Below, piece after piece: positions 9,245 through 19,437 of a stretch of DNA of 35,462 nt; the first letter of the stretch is position 1, and every line of letters starts with the position of its first letter. Source of the DNA: an uncultured Clostridium sp. (lineage in GTDB: Bacteria; Bacillota; Clostridia; TANB77; CAG-508); NCBI GenBank assembly GCA_930982035.1, contig CAKNJL010000015.1:1-35462 (forward strand), read 5' to 3'. The notes beneath the pieces are model-generated. The model did no database searches. It was not told where the DNA came from and saw only the letters and a program-made list of their open reading frames with translations. Made by a program: the position numbers and the translations under genes.

Positions 9245-10102
9245 TTACACTATAACTAAATCATATTCACTTGTTAAACTATCATTTCCATAAGGATATA
9301 TAATATAAATATTTCCATCCTTCACAAAAAATGTTTTTGTATTCTCTACTTTATACCTGTCATCGTCTGGATTTCTTTCAAAAATACTATATCCAAGAGA
9401 TTTTAAATCATTTACTTTTTTCTGTTCTGTTGTAATATCCTCTTTTATTCTATTTTCTACCGCTTGAATATTTAAATTCTTATAATTTAACATTTCTTCT
9501 AATGATATTTCTTTGTTGTTTTTTAAATCATAATTATATGTTTGCATTATTAATCTTTGTGCATCTGTATTTTGTTTTAAAGTTGCTTTTATTATTAAAG
9601 ATAATATATCATTTTGTACTGTTGCTTGATATTCAACACTATATATTATATTTTGATTTTTGCTTTTCAAAGTATTTTCTGCCTTTGCTTCAAATGTCTT
9701 TTTTATCTCATCATTAAATGATTTTATTGTATCATTGTCAATATTTATATATGGTATATTTAAATTTAATTCATAGTTACCTTTTTCAGTTTCATTATTT
9801 GTATAATATGTATATACTGTTGGTTTATTTTCATCTACTTTTTTTATTTCTGCTGTTACATTGCTTTCTTCTACCTGGTTTTGAAATATGTTATCAAAAT
9901 TTGACAATAATAGTTGATAATCTATGTCTTCTTGGGTTAGGCTAGAACCTCCTATTGTTATTAGCCTGTCTAATTCATCACTTCCAAAATAATATGATAG
10001 ACCTATTACTATTAGTGCTATTATGCATACTATTATTGAAATTGTATATACTATTATATCTCGTGCATTTAACTTTTCCTTCTTTGGTAATGTTACATTC
10101 AT
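9245..10102 (-). CDS. Membrane-anchored DUF3298/DUF4163-like protein
   Basis: N-terminal TM; NIPYINIDNDTIKSFNDEIKKTFE and LIMQTYNYDLKNNKEISLEEMLNYK resemble DUF4163/DUF3298 proteins. Confidence 0.55.
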   Translation of the reverse strand: MNVTLPKKEKLNARDIIVYTISIIVCIIALIVIGLSYYFGSDELDRLITIGGSSLTQEDIDYQLLLSNFDNIFQNQVEESNVTAEIKKVDENKPTVYTYYTNNETEKGNYELNLNIPYINIDNDTIKSFNDEIKKTFEAKAENTLKSKNQNIIYSVEYQATVQNDILSLIIKATLKQNTDAQRLIMQTYNYDLKNNKEISLEEMLNYKNLNIQAVENRIKEDITTEQKKVNDLKSLGYSIFERNPDDDRYKVENTKTFFVKDGNIYIIYPYGNDSLTSEYDLVIV

Positions 10103-10306
10103 TCTCTTTACCTCTTAAATCTAGATTTAAGTTTATTATAACATTGTACAGTTTATTTTTCAATATAAAAATTTGTAAAACCTTAGATTCGTGTTACAAT
10201 TCACGTGTTACTAGATAATGGTTTAGCAAATAATATACAATAGAATCATTGTAATTATACTATTTGAATTAATTGCGAATGTGATTGGAGAAAGATAAGA
10301 AAATCA

Positions 10307-10508
10307 CAGGGAAATTTAATCATATTACAATTATGTTACAAAAGGAAATATTTGTAAGTATCTAATGTTAAATTATATGACCTGTAACAATAATCAGTTA
10401 AAAATTTTAAAAAATAGTAATAGAAATATAAATTTTTATAAAAAAACGCATAATATTTTACATTATATGGTAATTGTAATATTTCTGTAATATGATTAAA
10501 TTTCCCTG
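10307..10508. repeat. Inverted repeat (23-nt perfect arms) flanking about 156 bp
   Basis: cagggaaatttaatcatattaca (10307-10329) and tgtaatatgattaaatttccctg (10486-10508). Confidence 0.8.
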
Positions 10509-10526
10509 AGAAAATCATAAAATGTG

Positions 10527-10555
10527 TTGACTAATTATGTATTTTGATGTATCAT
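10527..10555 (+). promoter_or_regulatory. Sigma-A-type promoter for the clpE-like gene
   Basis: TTGACT-N17-TATCAT, 39 nt upstream of the ATG. Confidence 0.6.
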
Positions 10556-10594
10556 ATATATTGTATTTTTATATAGAAATGAGGAGTTTAAAGT

Positions 10595-12952
10595 ATGTTA
10601 TGTTCAGAATGTAATAAAAATCCAGCAATACTTTTTTATAAAAAAATTGAAAATGGGAAAGAATCTTTAGAAGGATATTGCTATGACTGTGCAAAAGCAA
10701 AAGGAATAAATCCTAATGAAGTTTTATATAAACAAAACGAAATTTTATCAAAAGATCCCGTAAATCTTAATGATATGACAAAACAATTTGAAACTATTTT
10801 TAAAGATTTAGCAGAAAATATTAATCTAGAAGATATAGAAAATATGGAAGGTGCTATCACTTTTGATAATAGCAATGATGATAGCAATGATGGAAATTCA
10901 AGAATTTCTGGTACAGCAATTCCATTAAGTTCATTATTTTCTAATATGTTTGGAAATTCAAATAACAATAATAATGAACAAGAGTTAAATAATGGTAGAA
11001 AAAAGGTTAAAGTAGAAAAGAAAAAAACAACTAAGCAAAATAAAAAGAAAAAATTTTTGGATACATATGGTACTAACCTAACAGCTAAAGCTAAAAATAA
11101 TCAACTAGATATTGTAATTGGAAGAGACGCTGAAATACAAAGAATCATTCAAATATTAAATAGACGTTCTAAAAACAATCCATGTTTAATAGGTGAACCT
11201 GGTGTTGGTAAAACAGCTATTGCACAAGGTTTAGCTATAAGAATTGCTAACCAAAATGTACCGGCTAAATTATTAAATAAAGAAGTATATCTTTTAGATA
11301 TGACTGCTGTTATTGCTGGAACACAATTTAGAGGTCAATTTGAATCAAGAATGAAAGGTATAATTGATGAATGTAAAGAATATGGAAATATTATTCTAGT
11401 AATTGATGAAATCCACAATATAATTGGTGCAGGTGATGGTGAACATTCTATGAATGCTGCCAATATCTTAAAACCAGCACTTTCTAATGGAGAGATTCAA
11501 TTAATTGGTACAACTACCTTAAAAGAATATAGAAAATATATCGAAAAAGATTCAGCTTTAGAAAGAAGATTTCAACAAGTTTTGGTTGAAGAGCCTAATA
11601 TTGATGATTCAATTGGTATCCTTGAAGGTATCAAAAAATATTATGAAGAATATCATAAAGTAAAAATTTCATTAGATGTTATCAAACAAGCTGTTATAAT
11701 GTCTGAAAAATATATACATGATAGATTTTTACCAGACAAAGCTATTGATATTTTAGATGAAGCTTGTTCAAGAATTAATTTAGAAAATAAAGAATTATAT
11801 ACATTAGAAAAATTAAAACAAGAATTAACACAAGTACAAGCTGAAAAAGAGGAAGTCATTGCAGCTGATTCAACAGAAGATTATCAAAGAGCTGCAGACT
11901 TAAAAACACGTGAATGTCAATTAATAGAGCAAATTGATAAAATAAATGAAAAGATGAAACCTAGACAATTAACTGTACAAGATATTGCAAATGTTATAGA
12001 AAGTTGGACTAAAATACCTGTTCAAAAAATTACTGAAGCAGAAACACAAAAATTACTAAATCTTGAAACAAATCTTCACAAAAGAATAATTGGTCAAGAT
12101 GAAGCTGTAAGTGCAGTTTCCAGAGCAATTCGTAGAAATAGAGCAGGTTTAAAAACTACAAAAAGACCACCTTCATTTATATTTGTTGGTCCTACAGGCG
12201 TAGGTAAAACAGAACTTGCAAAAAGTTTAGCTTATGAAATGTTTGGATCTGAAGATTCAATTATTAGGATTGATATGTCTGAATATATGGAGAGTCATTC
12301 TACATCTAAATTAATTGGTGCACCTCCAGGATATGTCGGATATGATGATGCTGGTCAGTTAACAGATAAAGTTAAAAGAAAACCATATTCTATCATTTTA
12401 CTTGACGAAATAGAAAAGGCACACCCAGATGTATTTAATATTTTATTACAAGTATTAGATGATGGTATTTTAACAGATAGTCAAGGAAATTCTGTTAGTT
12501 TCTCAAATACAATTATCATTATGACATCAAATGCAGGTTCAAATTTAAACAACAATTCTATTGGTTTTGGAAATTCAACAGTAAATAAAAATAAAATTAT
12601 GGATAGTTTAAGAGATGTGTTTAGACCAGAATTTTTAAACAGAGTTGATGAAATTGTTACTTTTGACCCATTAACAAATGAGCAATTATTACAAATTGTT
12701 GATTTAATGTTAAATGATACTGTTAAAGCTTTATCTGATAAAGATATTACAATGAGTATTTCTTTAGAGGCTAAAAACTTTATTTTGGAAAAAGGAACTG
12801 ACATAAAATTTGGAGCTAGACCTTTAAGAAGAGCTATCCAAAGATATGTTGAAGATGAATTATCTGAAATGATTTTAAAACAGGAATTATTAGATGGACA
12901 AAGTGTATATATTGACTTTGTAGATGGACAGTTAAAGTTCGAAGTAAAATAA
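10595..12952 (+). CDS. clpE: ClpE-like Clp/Hsp100 ATPase with N-terminal zinc finger
   Basis: CSECNKNP...CYDCA zinc finger; two AAA modules (GEPGVGKTAIAQGLA; GPTGVGKTELAKSLA); UVR-like DYQRAADLKTRE. Confidence 0.88.
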   Translation: MLCSECNKNPAILFYKKIENGKESLEGYCYDCAKAKGINPNEVLYKQNEILSKDPVNLNDMTKQFETIFKDLAENINLEDIENMEGAITFDNSNDDSNDGNSRISGTAIPLSSLFSNMFGNSNNNNNEQELNNGRKKVKVEKKKTTKQNKKKKFLDTYGTNLTAKAKNNQLDIVIGRDAEIQRIIQILNRRSKNNPCLIGEPGVGKTAIAQGLAIRIANQNVPAKLLNKEVYLLDMTAVIAGTQFRGQFESRMKGIIDECKEYGNIILVIDEIHNIIGAGDGEHSMNAANILKPALSNGEIQLIGTTTLKEYRKYIEKDSALERRFQQVLVEEPNIDDSIGILEGIKKYYEEYHKVKISLDVIKQAVIMSEKYIHDRFLPDKAIDILDEACSRINLENKELYTLEKLKQELTQVQAEKEEVIAADSTEDYQRAADLKTRECQLIEQIDKINEKMKPRQLTVQDIANVIESWTKIPVQKITEAETQKLLNLETNLHKRIIGQDEAVSAVSRAIRRNRAGLKTTKRPPSFIFVGPTGVGKTELAKSLAYEMFGSEDSIIRIDMSEYMESHSTSKLIGAPPGYVGYDDAGQLTDKVKRKPYSIILLDEIEKAHPDVFNILLQVLDDGILTDSQGNSVSFSNTIIIMTSNAGSNLNNNSIGFGNSTVNKNKIMDSLRDVFRPEFLNRVDEIVTFDPLTNEQLLQIVDLMLNDTVKALSDKDITMSISLEAKNFILEKGTDIKFGARPLRRAIQRYVEDELSEMILKQELLDGQSVYIDFVDGQLKFEVK

Positions 12953-12996
12953 TACGAGCTATATCTTTGTGTATAAGAGAAAGGAATTGAGTTTTT

Positions 12997-13590
12997 ATGT
13001 TAAAACATGTACCAAATGCACTAACAATTATTAGATTTTTATTAATACCAATTATCGTAATAAATATTTTTAATGGTAACTATATTTTAGCTTTTGTATT
13101 TTTTACTTTATCTGGTATAACAGATATTGCTGATGGATTTATTGCAAGAAAATTTAATTTAATATCTAATTTTGGAAAATTAATGGATCCTTTAGCAGAT
13201 AAGCTAACTCAAATTAGTACAATTGCTTCTTTAACTTTAATCCATATAATTCCTATTTGGATATTAGTTATTGTATTATTAAAAGAACTTATTATGATTG
13301 CTGGAGCCTCTTTCCTTTATGGTAAAGATGTTGTAGTTTATAGTAAATGGTATGGTAAATTAGCTACAGTACTATTCTACCTTGCTATTGTATTTTCTCT
13401 TTTAATTAATCAATTTAACTTAGACTCTATTTGGTCTAATTTGGATTTATGGTTATTCTATTTAGCTTTATTTGCTACCGTATTTTCTTTAATTATGTAT
13501 ATTAAAGATGTTTATAAAAAAGGATTTATTGATAAAGAAGATTTAAATAAAGAAGTTACAATTGATAAAAAAGAAAGAAGAAAAAAATAA
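12997..13590 (+). CDS. pgsA: CDP-diacylglycerol--glycerol-3-phosphate 3-phosphatidyltransferase
   Basis: PNALTIIRFLLIPII and SGITDIADGFIARKFNLISNFGKLMDPLADK motif. Confidence 0.93.
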   Translation: MLKHVPNALTIIRFLLIPIIVINIFNGNYILAFVFFTLSGITDIADGFIARKFNLISNFGKLMDPLADKLTQISTIASLTLIHIIPIWILVIVLLKELIMIAGASFLYGKDVVVYSKWYGKLATVLFYLAIVFSLLINQFNLDSIWSNLDLWLFYLALFATVFSLIMYIKDVYKKGFIDKEDLNKEVTIDKKERRKK

Positions 13591-13621
13591 TGTCCAATGG
13601 GGACGTTTCTATTTGGACATT
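13589..13621. repeat. REP-like palindrome, GGGGACG family (copy 2)
   Basis: aatgtccaatggggacgtttctatttggacatt overlapping the pgsA stop codon. Confidence 0.75.
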
Positions 13622-13627
13622 TTTTAT

Positions 13628-13661
13628 AAGAAAAGAAGGCTGAGTTCAGCCCTCTCTTCTT
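13628..13661 (+). terminator. Rho-independent terminator
   Basis: aagaaaagaaggctga-gt-tcagccctctcttctt followed by attttttt. Confidence 0.7.
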
Positions 13662-13830
13662 ATTTTTTTCCTCCTTTAACCATTAATATAAATTGTGCAA
13701 TGGTAGCTACAATGAATAACCCTAAAAAGACTTTTAACCCAGGATCATTAAAGCTTATGTTTAATGCAATTAGTCCTCCTGTTCCTATTGCTAACGTAAG
13801 AATTATTATTGCATTACAAATGTCTTTCAT
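13660..13830 (-). CDS. 56-aa small hydrophobic membrane protein (not in ORF track)
   Basis: AAGGAGG SD then MKDICNAIIILTLAIGTGGLIALNISFNDPGLKVFLGLFIVATIAQFILMVKGGKK. Confidence 0.65.
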   Translation of the reverse strand: MKDICNAIIILTLAIGTGGLIALNISFNDPGLKVFLGLFIVATIAQFILMVKGGKK

Positions 13831-13848
13831 GTTATCTTTTTCCTCCTT

Positions 13849-13900
13849 GTACTACTCAGAAGTATACCCTCCGAGATTTTATCTCCCCGTAGGGTTTTAC
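13849..13900 (-). promoter_or_regulatory. Structured 5' leader candidate upstream of the 56-aa ORF
   Basis: minus strand gtaaaACCCTacgggGAGATaaaATCTCggAGGGTaTACTtctgAGTAgtac immediately before the SD. Confidence 0.4.
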
Positions 13901-13992
13901 AACAGTTTTCAATGTCTCAATTATAGCATACTTTTAACTAAAAATCAATTTTATGTAACGTTGTTGTCTTGAGTATCAAGACAACATTAGTA

Positions 13993-14601
13993 TTATTCAT
14001 AGTCTTCTATTAATTGATTTAATTCTACTCTTCCATTTGCTTCAATTCCATTTTGTAATTCTATTCTATCTGTTTCAGTCAAAAATTCAGTAGCAATATC
14101 AGTATCTTCAACAAATTCTTCACTATCCCCTACTCTTAAATATACAGCCACTTTTCCGTCTTTTTCTCTTAACACATAATGTTCACCACATTCACTATCA
14201 AACTCTCTATATAAAACAATTTGATTTCTAGAAAATTCTTCTACAGTCCATCCTTCATATTGTTGCAATAAATCAGTTTCTGTTTTATTTACTAATTCTG
14301 TTGGCACACTGGAATATTGTTCTATAGTATGTCCACATTCATTGTAATATCTTCTAAATACAATTGAACAATTAGGTGATATTTTTTCACTTTCTGAACT
14401 TGTTTCTTCTATCAATGTATTTTCTTGATTCATACTTTCATATTCTTCTGTACATTCGTCATAAATCTCCTCATCATTTTGTTCTGCGATTTCAACTTTT
14501 TCTTCCTTTGCTTCTGCAGAATTTTTTATTAAAATCGCTCCTATAACTATCCCCAATAAAAATAATACTATAATAGCTGAAATGATTATACTTTTTTTCA
14601 T
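13993..14601 (-). CDS. Membrane-anchored protein with BofC C-terminal-like domain
   Basis: TM then YYNECGHTIEQYSSVPTELVNKTETDLLQQYEGWTVEEFSRNQIVLYREFDSECGEHYVLREKDGKVAVY. Confidence 0.5.
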   Translation of the reverse strand: MKKSIIISAIIVLFLLGIVIGAILIKNSAEAKEEKVEIAEQNDEEIYDECTEEYESMNQENTLIEETSSESEKISPNCSIVFRRYYNECGHTIEQYSSVPTELVNKTETDLLQQYEGWTVEEFSRNQIVLYREFDSECGEHYVLREKDGKVAVYLRVGDSEEFVEDTDIATEFLTETDRIELQNGIEANGRVELNQLIEDYE

Positions 14602-14708
14602 ATTAATACATTCCTCCCTAAGGTTTATTTAATTTGATTTAGTATTCAAATTTACCTTTGTTATCCTTTTATAGTATTATTTACCTTTTTTATTAAATTA
14701 TACATTTT

Positions 14709-15050
14709 TTAGTTAGCTTTTAAATATGCAATAACAGCTTGTTTTATCAATTCATTTATTGAAATATTTTTTTCGATTGATTTCATTTTTGCTTTGTTAT
14801 GAAGTTCTACACCTAATCTTACATTTAAAGACCCTTTTGCTTGCTTCTCAGGTTTCCAATTATTTGCTTCACATACACTTAAATAATTATCTATTGCATC
14901 TTTAAAGTCTTTCTTCAATTCCTTAACCGTTTCACCTTCAAATGAAATACTATCATTTTTTAATCCTTCTATTTCTCCACAAAAACATTCATCTTCATCA
15001 CTATACCTTATCTCTGCCCAATATCCTCTATATTTCATAATATTTTTCAC
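14709..15050 (-). CDS. hicB: HicB-family antitoxin
   Basis: MKYRGYWAEIRYSDEDECFCGEIEGLKNDSISFEGETVKELKKDFKDAIDNYL plus RHH-like C-terminus. Confidence 0.85.
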   Translation of the reverse strand: MKNIMKYRGYWAEIRYSDEDECFCGEIEGLKNDSISFEGETVKELKKDFKDAIDNYLSVCEANNWKPEKQAKGSLNVRLGVELHNKAKMKSIEKNISINELIKQAVIAYLKAN

Positions 15051-15326
15051 CTATATTACCTCCCACTCTTTTAACTTATTCAATATTATCTTTATCTGAT
15101 ATGGTTTTAATATATTACTTGGATGTGGTTTATGTAATTCAATTTTTTGAAAATTCTCATTGCAAAACTCCACTCTTGAACCTGATGTTCTCCCTTTATT
15201 ATTCTCATAAAACCCTAATTTATTTAGTAATTTTTTTGCTTCATCAAATGAATAATCTTTTGGTTTAGATTTTAATCTTTCTATTTCCTTGTCTAATTTA
15301 CTTATTTTATTATACTCCTTTCCCAT
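15051..15326 (-). CDS. hicA: HicA-like mRNA interferase toxin
   Basis: FDEAKKLLNKLGFYENNKGRTSGSRVEF...IELHKPHPSNILKPYQIKIILNKL; directly abuts hicB. The longer ORF start at 15389 is a TTG inside a repeat. Confidence 0.8.
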   Translation of the reverse strand: MGKEYNKISKLDKEIERLKSKPKDYSFDEAKKLLNKLGFYENNKGRTSGSRVEFCNENFQKIELHKPHPSNILKPYQIKIILNKLKEWEVI

Positions 15327-15380
15327 TTGATTTGCAACTATTTTTAGTCGCTTTTTTAAAAACTTGTATTTATGTCTAAA

Positions 15381-15414
15381 AATATCCAAAACAGAAACGT
15401 CCCCAATTGAACAT
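15381..15414. repeat. REP-like palindrome, GGGGACG family (copy 3, degenerate)
   Basis: aatatccaaaacagaaacgtccccaattgaacat, reverse orientation relative to copies 1 and 2; translated as the comEC tail. Confidence 0.65.
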
Positions 15415-16240
15415 TTATTTCTCCACTTTCATCTGTTCTAAAAATCTTAGTACCACATTCTTCTAATCTTTCAACAACATGGGGATTTGGATGGCCAAAT
15501 AAGTTATTTTCCCCGACTCCTATTAATGCAATTTTGGGTTTTACAACATCTAAAAATTCTTGTGTGCTAGAGCTTTTTGAACCATGATGTGCTACTTTTA
15601 AAATTGTTGATTGAAAAATCTCCAACTTATTTTTATATGTATTTAGAATTGCTTTTTCGGCAGGTTCTTCTATATCTCCAGTAAATAACATACTAAAATT
15701 TTTATATTGTAATTTCATTACTAGTGCATTATTATTTAATATATTTTCACTTATCTGTTTTTCTATTGGCCATAATATGTTAAAACTCAAATTATCTATT
15801 AGAATTTTATCTCCTGCTTTTACAATTTGTACATTTAATTTCTTTTCACTAACAATCTCTAGAAATTTTTCATAGTTCTGACTATTTTCTCCTTGTTTAC
15901 TTATATATATCTTCCCTACTCTTAATTCTTGTAATACTGTTAATATTCCTCCTACATGGTCTTGGTCAAAATGTGATATAAATATATAGTCGATTTTTGT
16001 ATATCCTCTATCTAAAATATATGGTATTAATGTGTCTTTTCCTACATCAAAACTACTAGATGTACTCCCTCCTCCATCTACTAAAATTGTTTTATTATGT
16101 GGTGTTACAATAAAGCAGGAATCACCTTGTCCTACATCTAGAAAATGAATCTCTAGTTTTTGGTTTAATTGAATAATTACTACTAGAATTAAAATCACAC
16201 AGAAAATTCTACATGCTTTTAATACAATTATTCTTATTTT

Positions 16241-16348
16241 GTTTTCTGAAGTTATTTTCTCTTCTGAAGTCATTTTCTCTCCTGAAGCTATTTTATCCCC
16301 TAAAGTTTCTTTATCTCTTGAAATTATCTTGTTTTTTAAAGTTATTTT
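16241..16348. repeat. 18-bp minisatellite, 6 imperfect units, inside comEC
   Basis: gttttctgaagttatttt / ctcttctgaagtcatttt / ctctcctgaagctatttt / atcccctaaagtttcttt / atctcttgaaattatctt / gttttttaaagttatttt. Confidence 0.85.
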
Positions 16349-18075
16349 ATTTTTACTACCAAATAATTTTATAGAGACAAAAAAAGTCTTTAACTTTCTT
16401 CTTTTTAGATATACATTATATTTTGCAAGTGCTATTAAATTTTTTATTCTTTTTTCTGTATTATTTATTTCTTTATTAGTGTAAATTTTGTATATCTGAT
16501 TAAATACTAAAATTAATATGTAATATATTATAATTGTAAAAATCTTTGGAGTGGCTACATATATTTTTGAAAATGGTAAATTTGATAGATTAGCTATTTG
16601 AATCAATCCTTCTATTCCCCATGATAAAAAAATTGAAATAAATTTTGAGATTTCTAAATTTATAAATGACAGAAACACAAAAATAATTGCTAATATCATA
16701 ATCGGTGTAATGATAATACTTACAAGTATATTTGCTAGCAGAAAATAAATTCCAATTATATTAAAATGATACAACATTACTGGAAGTATTATTATTTGTG
16801 CTGATAATGTGACTGATATCATATCTTTAATACTATCTACAATCTTTGACAATTTGTTACTGCGTTTTATTTTTATATTATTTTTTATAAATTTTAAATT
16901 GTCTAAGAAATTTTTTATTGTTTTGTTAAAAATTATTATCCCGATTGTACCTAAATATGATAACTGCAAACCTACTCCGAATTATTGCATATGGATTTTC
17001 TATCAATATTATTAATAATGAAACTCCTATTGAACTCCATATATCTTTTTTTCTATAAGTTAAAAAAGATATAACACTTACTATTCCCATTATTCCAGCT
17101 CTTACTATTGAACTTGTAAGTCCTGTTATACTCATATAAAATATCAGACCAAAAATAACTAAATATTTTACTTTTCTTTTTCCTAAAATCTTTTTAAAAA
17201 TTGTTTCTATCCCTACAACAATATATACCATATGCATTCCTGATACTGCCAAAACATGAGATATATTTGCAATCTGAAATTTTTCATTTAAATTTTCATC
17301 TAAATTTGAAACATCGCCTAAAATCAATCCTTTTACTATTTGTTCATAATCATCATTAAATACATTTTCTATATTTTGATTTATTGCTATTTTTATATTG
17401 TTTATAGTTTTATCTATGACATTTACATTATCTGCAGATATTTTTTGATATTTTTCCACACTTAAACTTCCATATATTTTTATTGATTTTAGATATAATT
17501 GATAATCAAAACCTCCATAATTTCTTTGTTTACTCCCTTTGGAAAACTCACCTTCACATATTATCTTATCTCCATATTTAAATTCAATATCTTTTTTTAC
17601 ATCTATATAAATTTGCGTAGATTTATATAAGTCTGAATTATTTACTTCCAAAACTTTTAATTTATATCTGTCTTTATATTCTCTTTCTTCTTTGTTACTA
17701 ATTATTATCCCTTCTACTTTTATTGTTTCTTCTTTATATAAATTTTCATATCTATTTTCTTGAAATAATATTATTGTATTTGAAATTATTGAACTGATAA
17801 TGATTGCCAAAATTACTCTTCGATTTAATATTAATTTGACGTATCTAAAATATCTTTTTGCCGAAATCAATTTAAATTTTCCTTTTTTAGTTCTTATAAA
17901 AAATTTTTTTATTAGACATATTAAAGTTATTAAGATATACAAAAGGACTATACTAAAATTAAAGTATAGCCCCCATATTATTCCTATTATATATCCTATA
18001 ACTATAATTATTACTGGTCTTTTGATTATATCTCCTCCAATAAGTTATAGTATTTTTATATGTAAAATTTCATAA

Positions 18076-19437
18076 TTATAGAATTCTTCTTGCTCCTGCA
18101 TAATTGTTATTGTAATATCCAGAGGTTAATGTATCTATTCTAACCCCTGTTGATGGAGTTGATGCATGAATTATTTGTCCTCCACCTATATATATTGCCA
18201 CATGATTTATACTTGATTTACCAAACATTACTAAATCACCTGGTTGTAAATTTGCTCTGCTTACTGCAACTCCATTACTATATTGACCTGCTGCTGTTCT
18301 ACTTAAAGATATTCCATGTTGTTTGAATACATATGATGTAAATCCTGAACAGTCAAATCCTGTACTTGGTGAACTACCACCATATACATATTTATATCCT
18401 AAATATTTTTTTGCTGTTGCAACTATTGATGAACCATTACCTGATGCTGGTACACTTGTTGTTTGTGCTGTTGTTTGAGTTTTTGTTGTTTTGGTTGTTT
18501 TTGTACTACTTGATTTTCTTGTTGTTGCTTGACTTCTTGATGTCTCTTGCCTATTATTTGATAATAATGAAGATGAAATATATCCTTCTACATTGTTAAC
18601 TTTTACTCTGCTCCAACCATTTTCTTCACTATAAACTTGGACTTCTGTATTTAATGTTACAGTTGTTACTATAGAACTTGTTGTATTTGCTTGTTGTCTT
18701 ACATTTACACTTGAAGAATTTACATATTGAGTTTTTATTGGTGTCTCTGGAGCTGGTTGTTGCTCTGGACTTTGAGCTTCTGGTGTTGTCTCTGTTGTTG
18801 TTTCTTGTGCTGGCTCATCTTTTTTTAGTTTATCTTTCCTTAACCAACCTTTTGTTGTTTGTGTTTCTACACATGCCCATCCATTAATTATTTCTGTAAC
18901 TTGAACTGTTTCATCTGCTTTTAATTCAATTACATCGATAGCATTAATTGATGGTACTAATTTTAGTTTTGTATCTGCTGATATTTTATATTCGCCTAAT
19001 TCTATTTCCTCTGCATTTTCTCCTTGGTTATTTTCACCAGTTTGAGTATTACCTCCTGTTGTATTTGTCTGGTTGTTTTCTGTTGTGTTATTTTCATTTA
19101 CTTGATTAGTTTCTTCTGTACTATTTTCACTTACTTGGTTTTCTTCCGTAGAATTTGGATTAGCATTTACTGTAACTAGTTCTTTACTTACATATCCTGT
19201 TATATTATTATATGTAACTTGATACCAGTCACCTTCTTCTTCCAATATTTCAACTTCTTGATTCAAAGAAATTTGTTCTAATATTTTACTTTCAGCATCT
19301 GCTGTCTCCCTTAAATTAGCAACATTTACATTTATTATTCCTGTATTTGCTGCTAAGCTGATATTTATAAAAAGCATACTAGCTAATGATATAATTGCCA
19401 TAATAAAAATGCTTTTTATATTCATTTTACTTTTCAT
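18076..19437 (-). CDS. Secreted peptidoglycan hydrolase, bacterial SH3 repeats plus NlpC/P60
   Basis: SH3-like VNVANLRETADAESKILEQI and SVNVRQQANTTSSIV; NlpC/P60 FDCSGFTSYVFKQHGI...HVAIYIGGGQIIHA. Confidence 0.92.
   Translation of the reverse strand: MKSKMNIKSIFIMAIISLASMLFINISLAANTGIINVNVANLRETADAESKILEQISLNQEVEILEEEGDWYQVTYNNITGYVSKELVTVNANPNSTEENQVSENSTEETNQVNENNTTENNQTNTTGGNTQTGENNQGENAEEIELGEYKISADTKLKLVPSINAIDVIELKADETVQVTEIINGWACVETQTTKGWLRKDKLKKDEPAQETTTETTPEAQSPEQQPAPETPIKTQYVNSSSVNVRQQANTTSSIVTTVTLNTEVQVYSEENGWSRVKVNNVEGYISSSLLSNNRQETSRSQATTRKSSSTKTTKTTKTQTTAQTTSVPASGNGSSIVATAKKYLGYKYVYGGSSPSTGFDCSGFTSYVFKQHGISLSRTAAGQYSNGVAVSRANLQPGDLVMFGKSSINHVAIYIGGGQIIHASTPSTGVRIDTLTSGYYNNNYAGARRIL

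Larger units (their letters stand above)
15356..18026 (-). pseudogene. comEC: ComEC/Rec2 competence DNA channel, disrupted
   Basis: N-terminal part (LAVSGMHMVYIVVG, 16926-17942 ORF) and C-terminal part (LQLSYLGTIGIIIF; FLDVGQGDSCFIVTPHNKTILVDGGG; VAHHGSKSS) lie in different frames, switching near 16960-16985; no ATG/GTG/TTG after the SD at about 18030. Confidence 0.8.

Noticed and set aside
10336-10518. Minus-strand 60-aa ORF between divergent genes
   Set aside because: Lies within the inverted-repeat region; no SD, low-complexity Tyr/Phe/Lys-rich.
14709-15389. hicA/hicB as a novel toxin-antitoxin system
   Set aside because: Both proteins match known HicA/HicB family patterns; an ordinary TA module, only its placement next to the disrupted comEC is notable.
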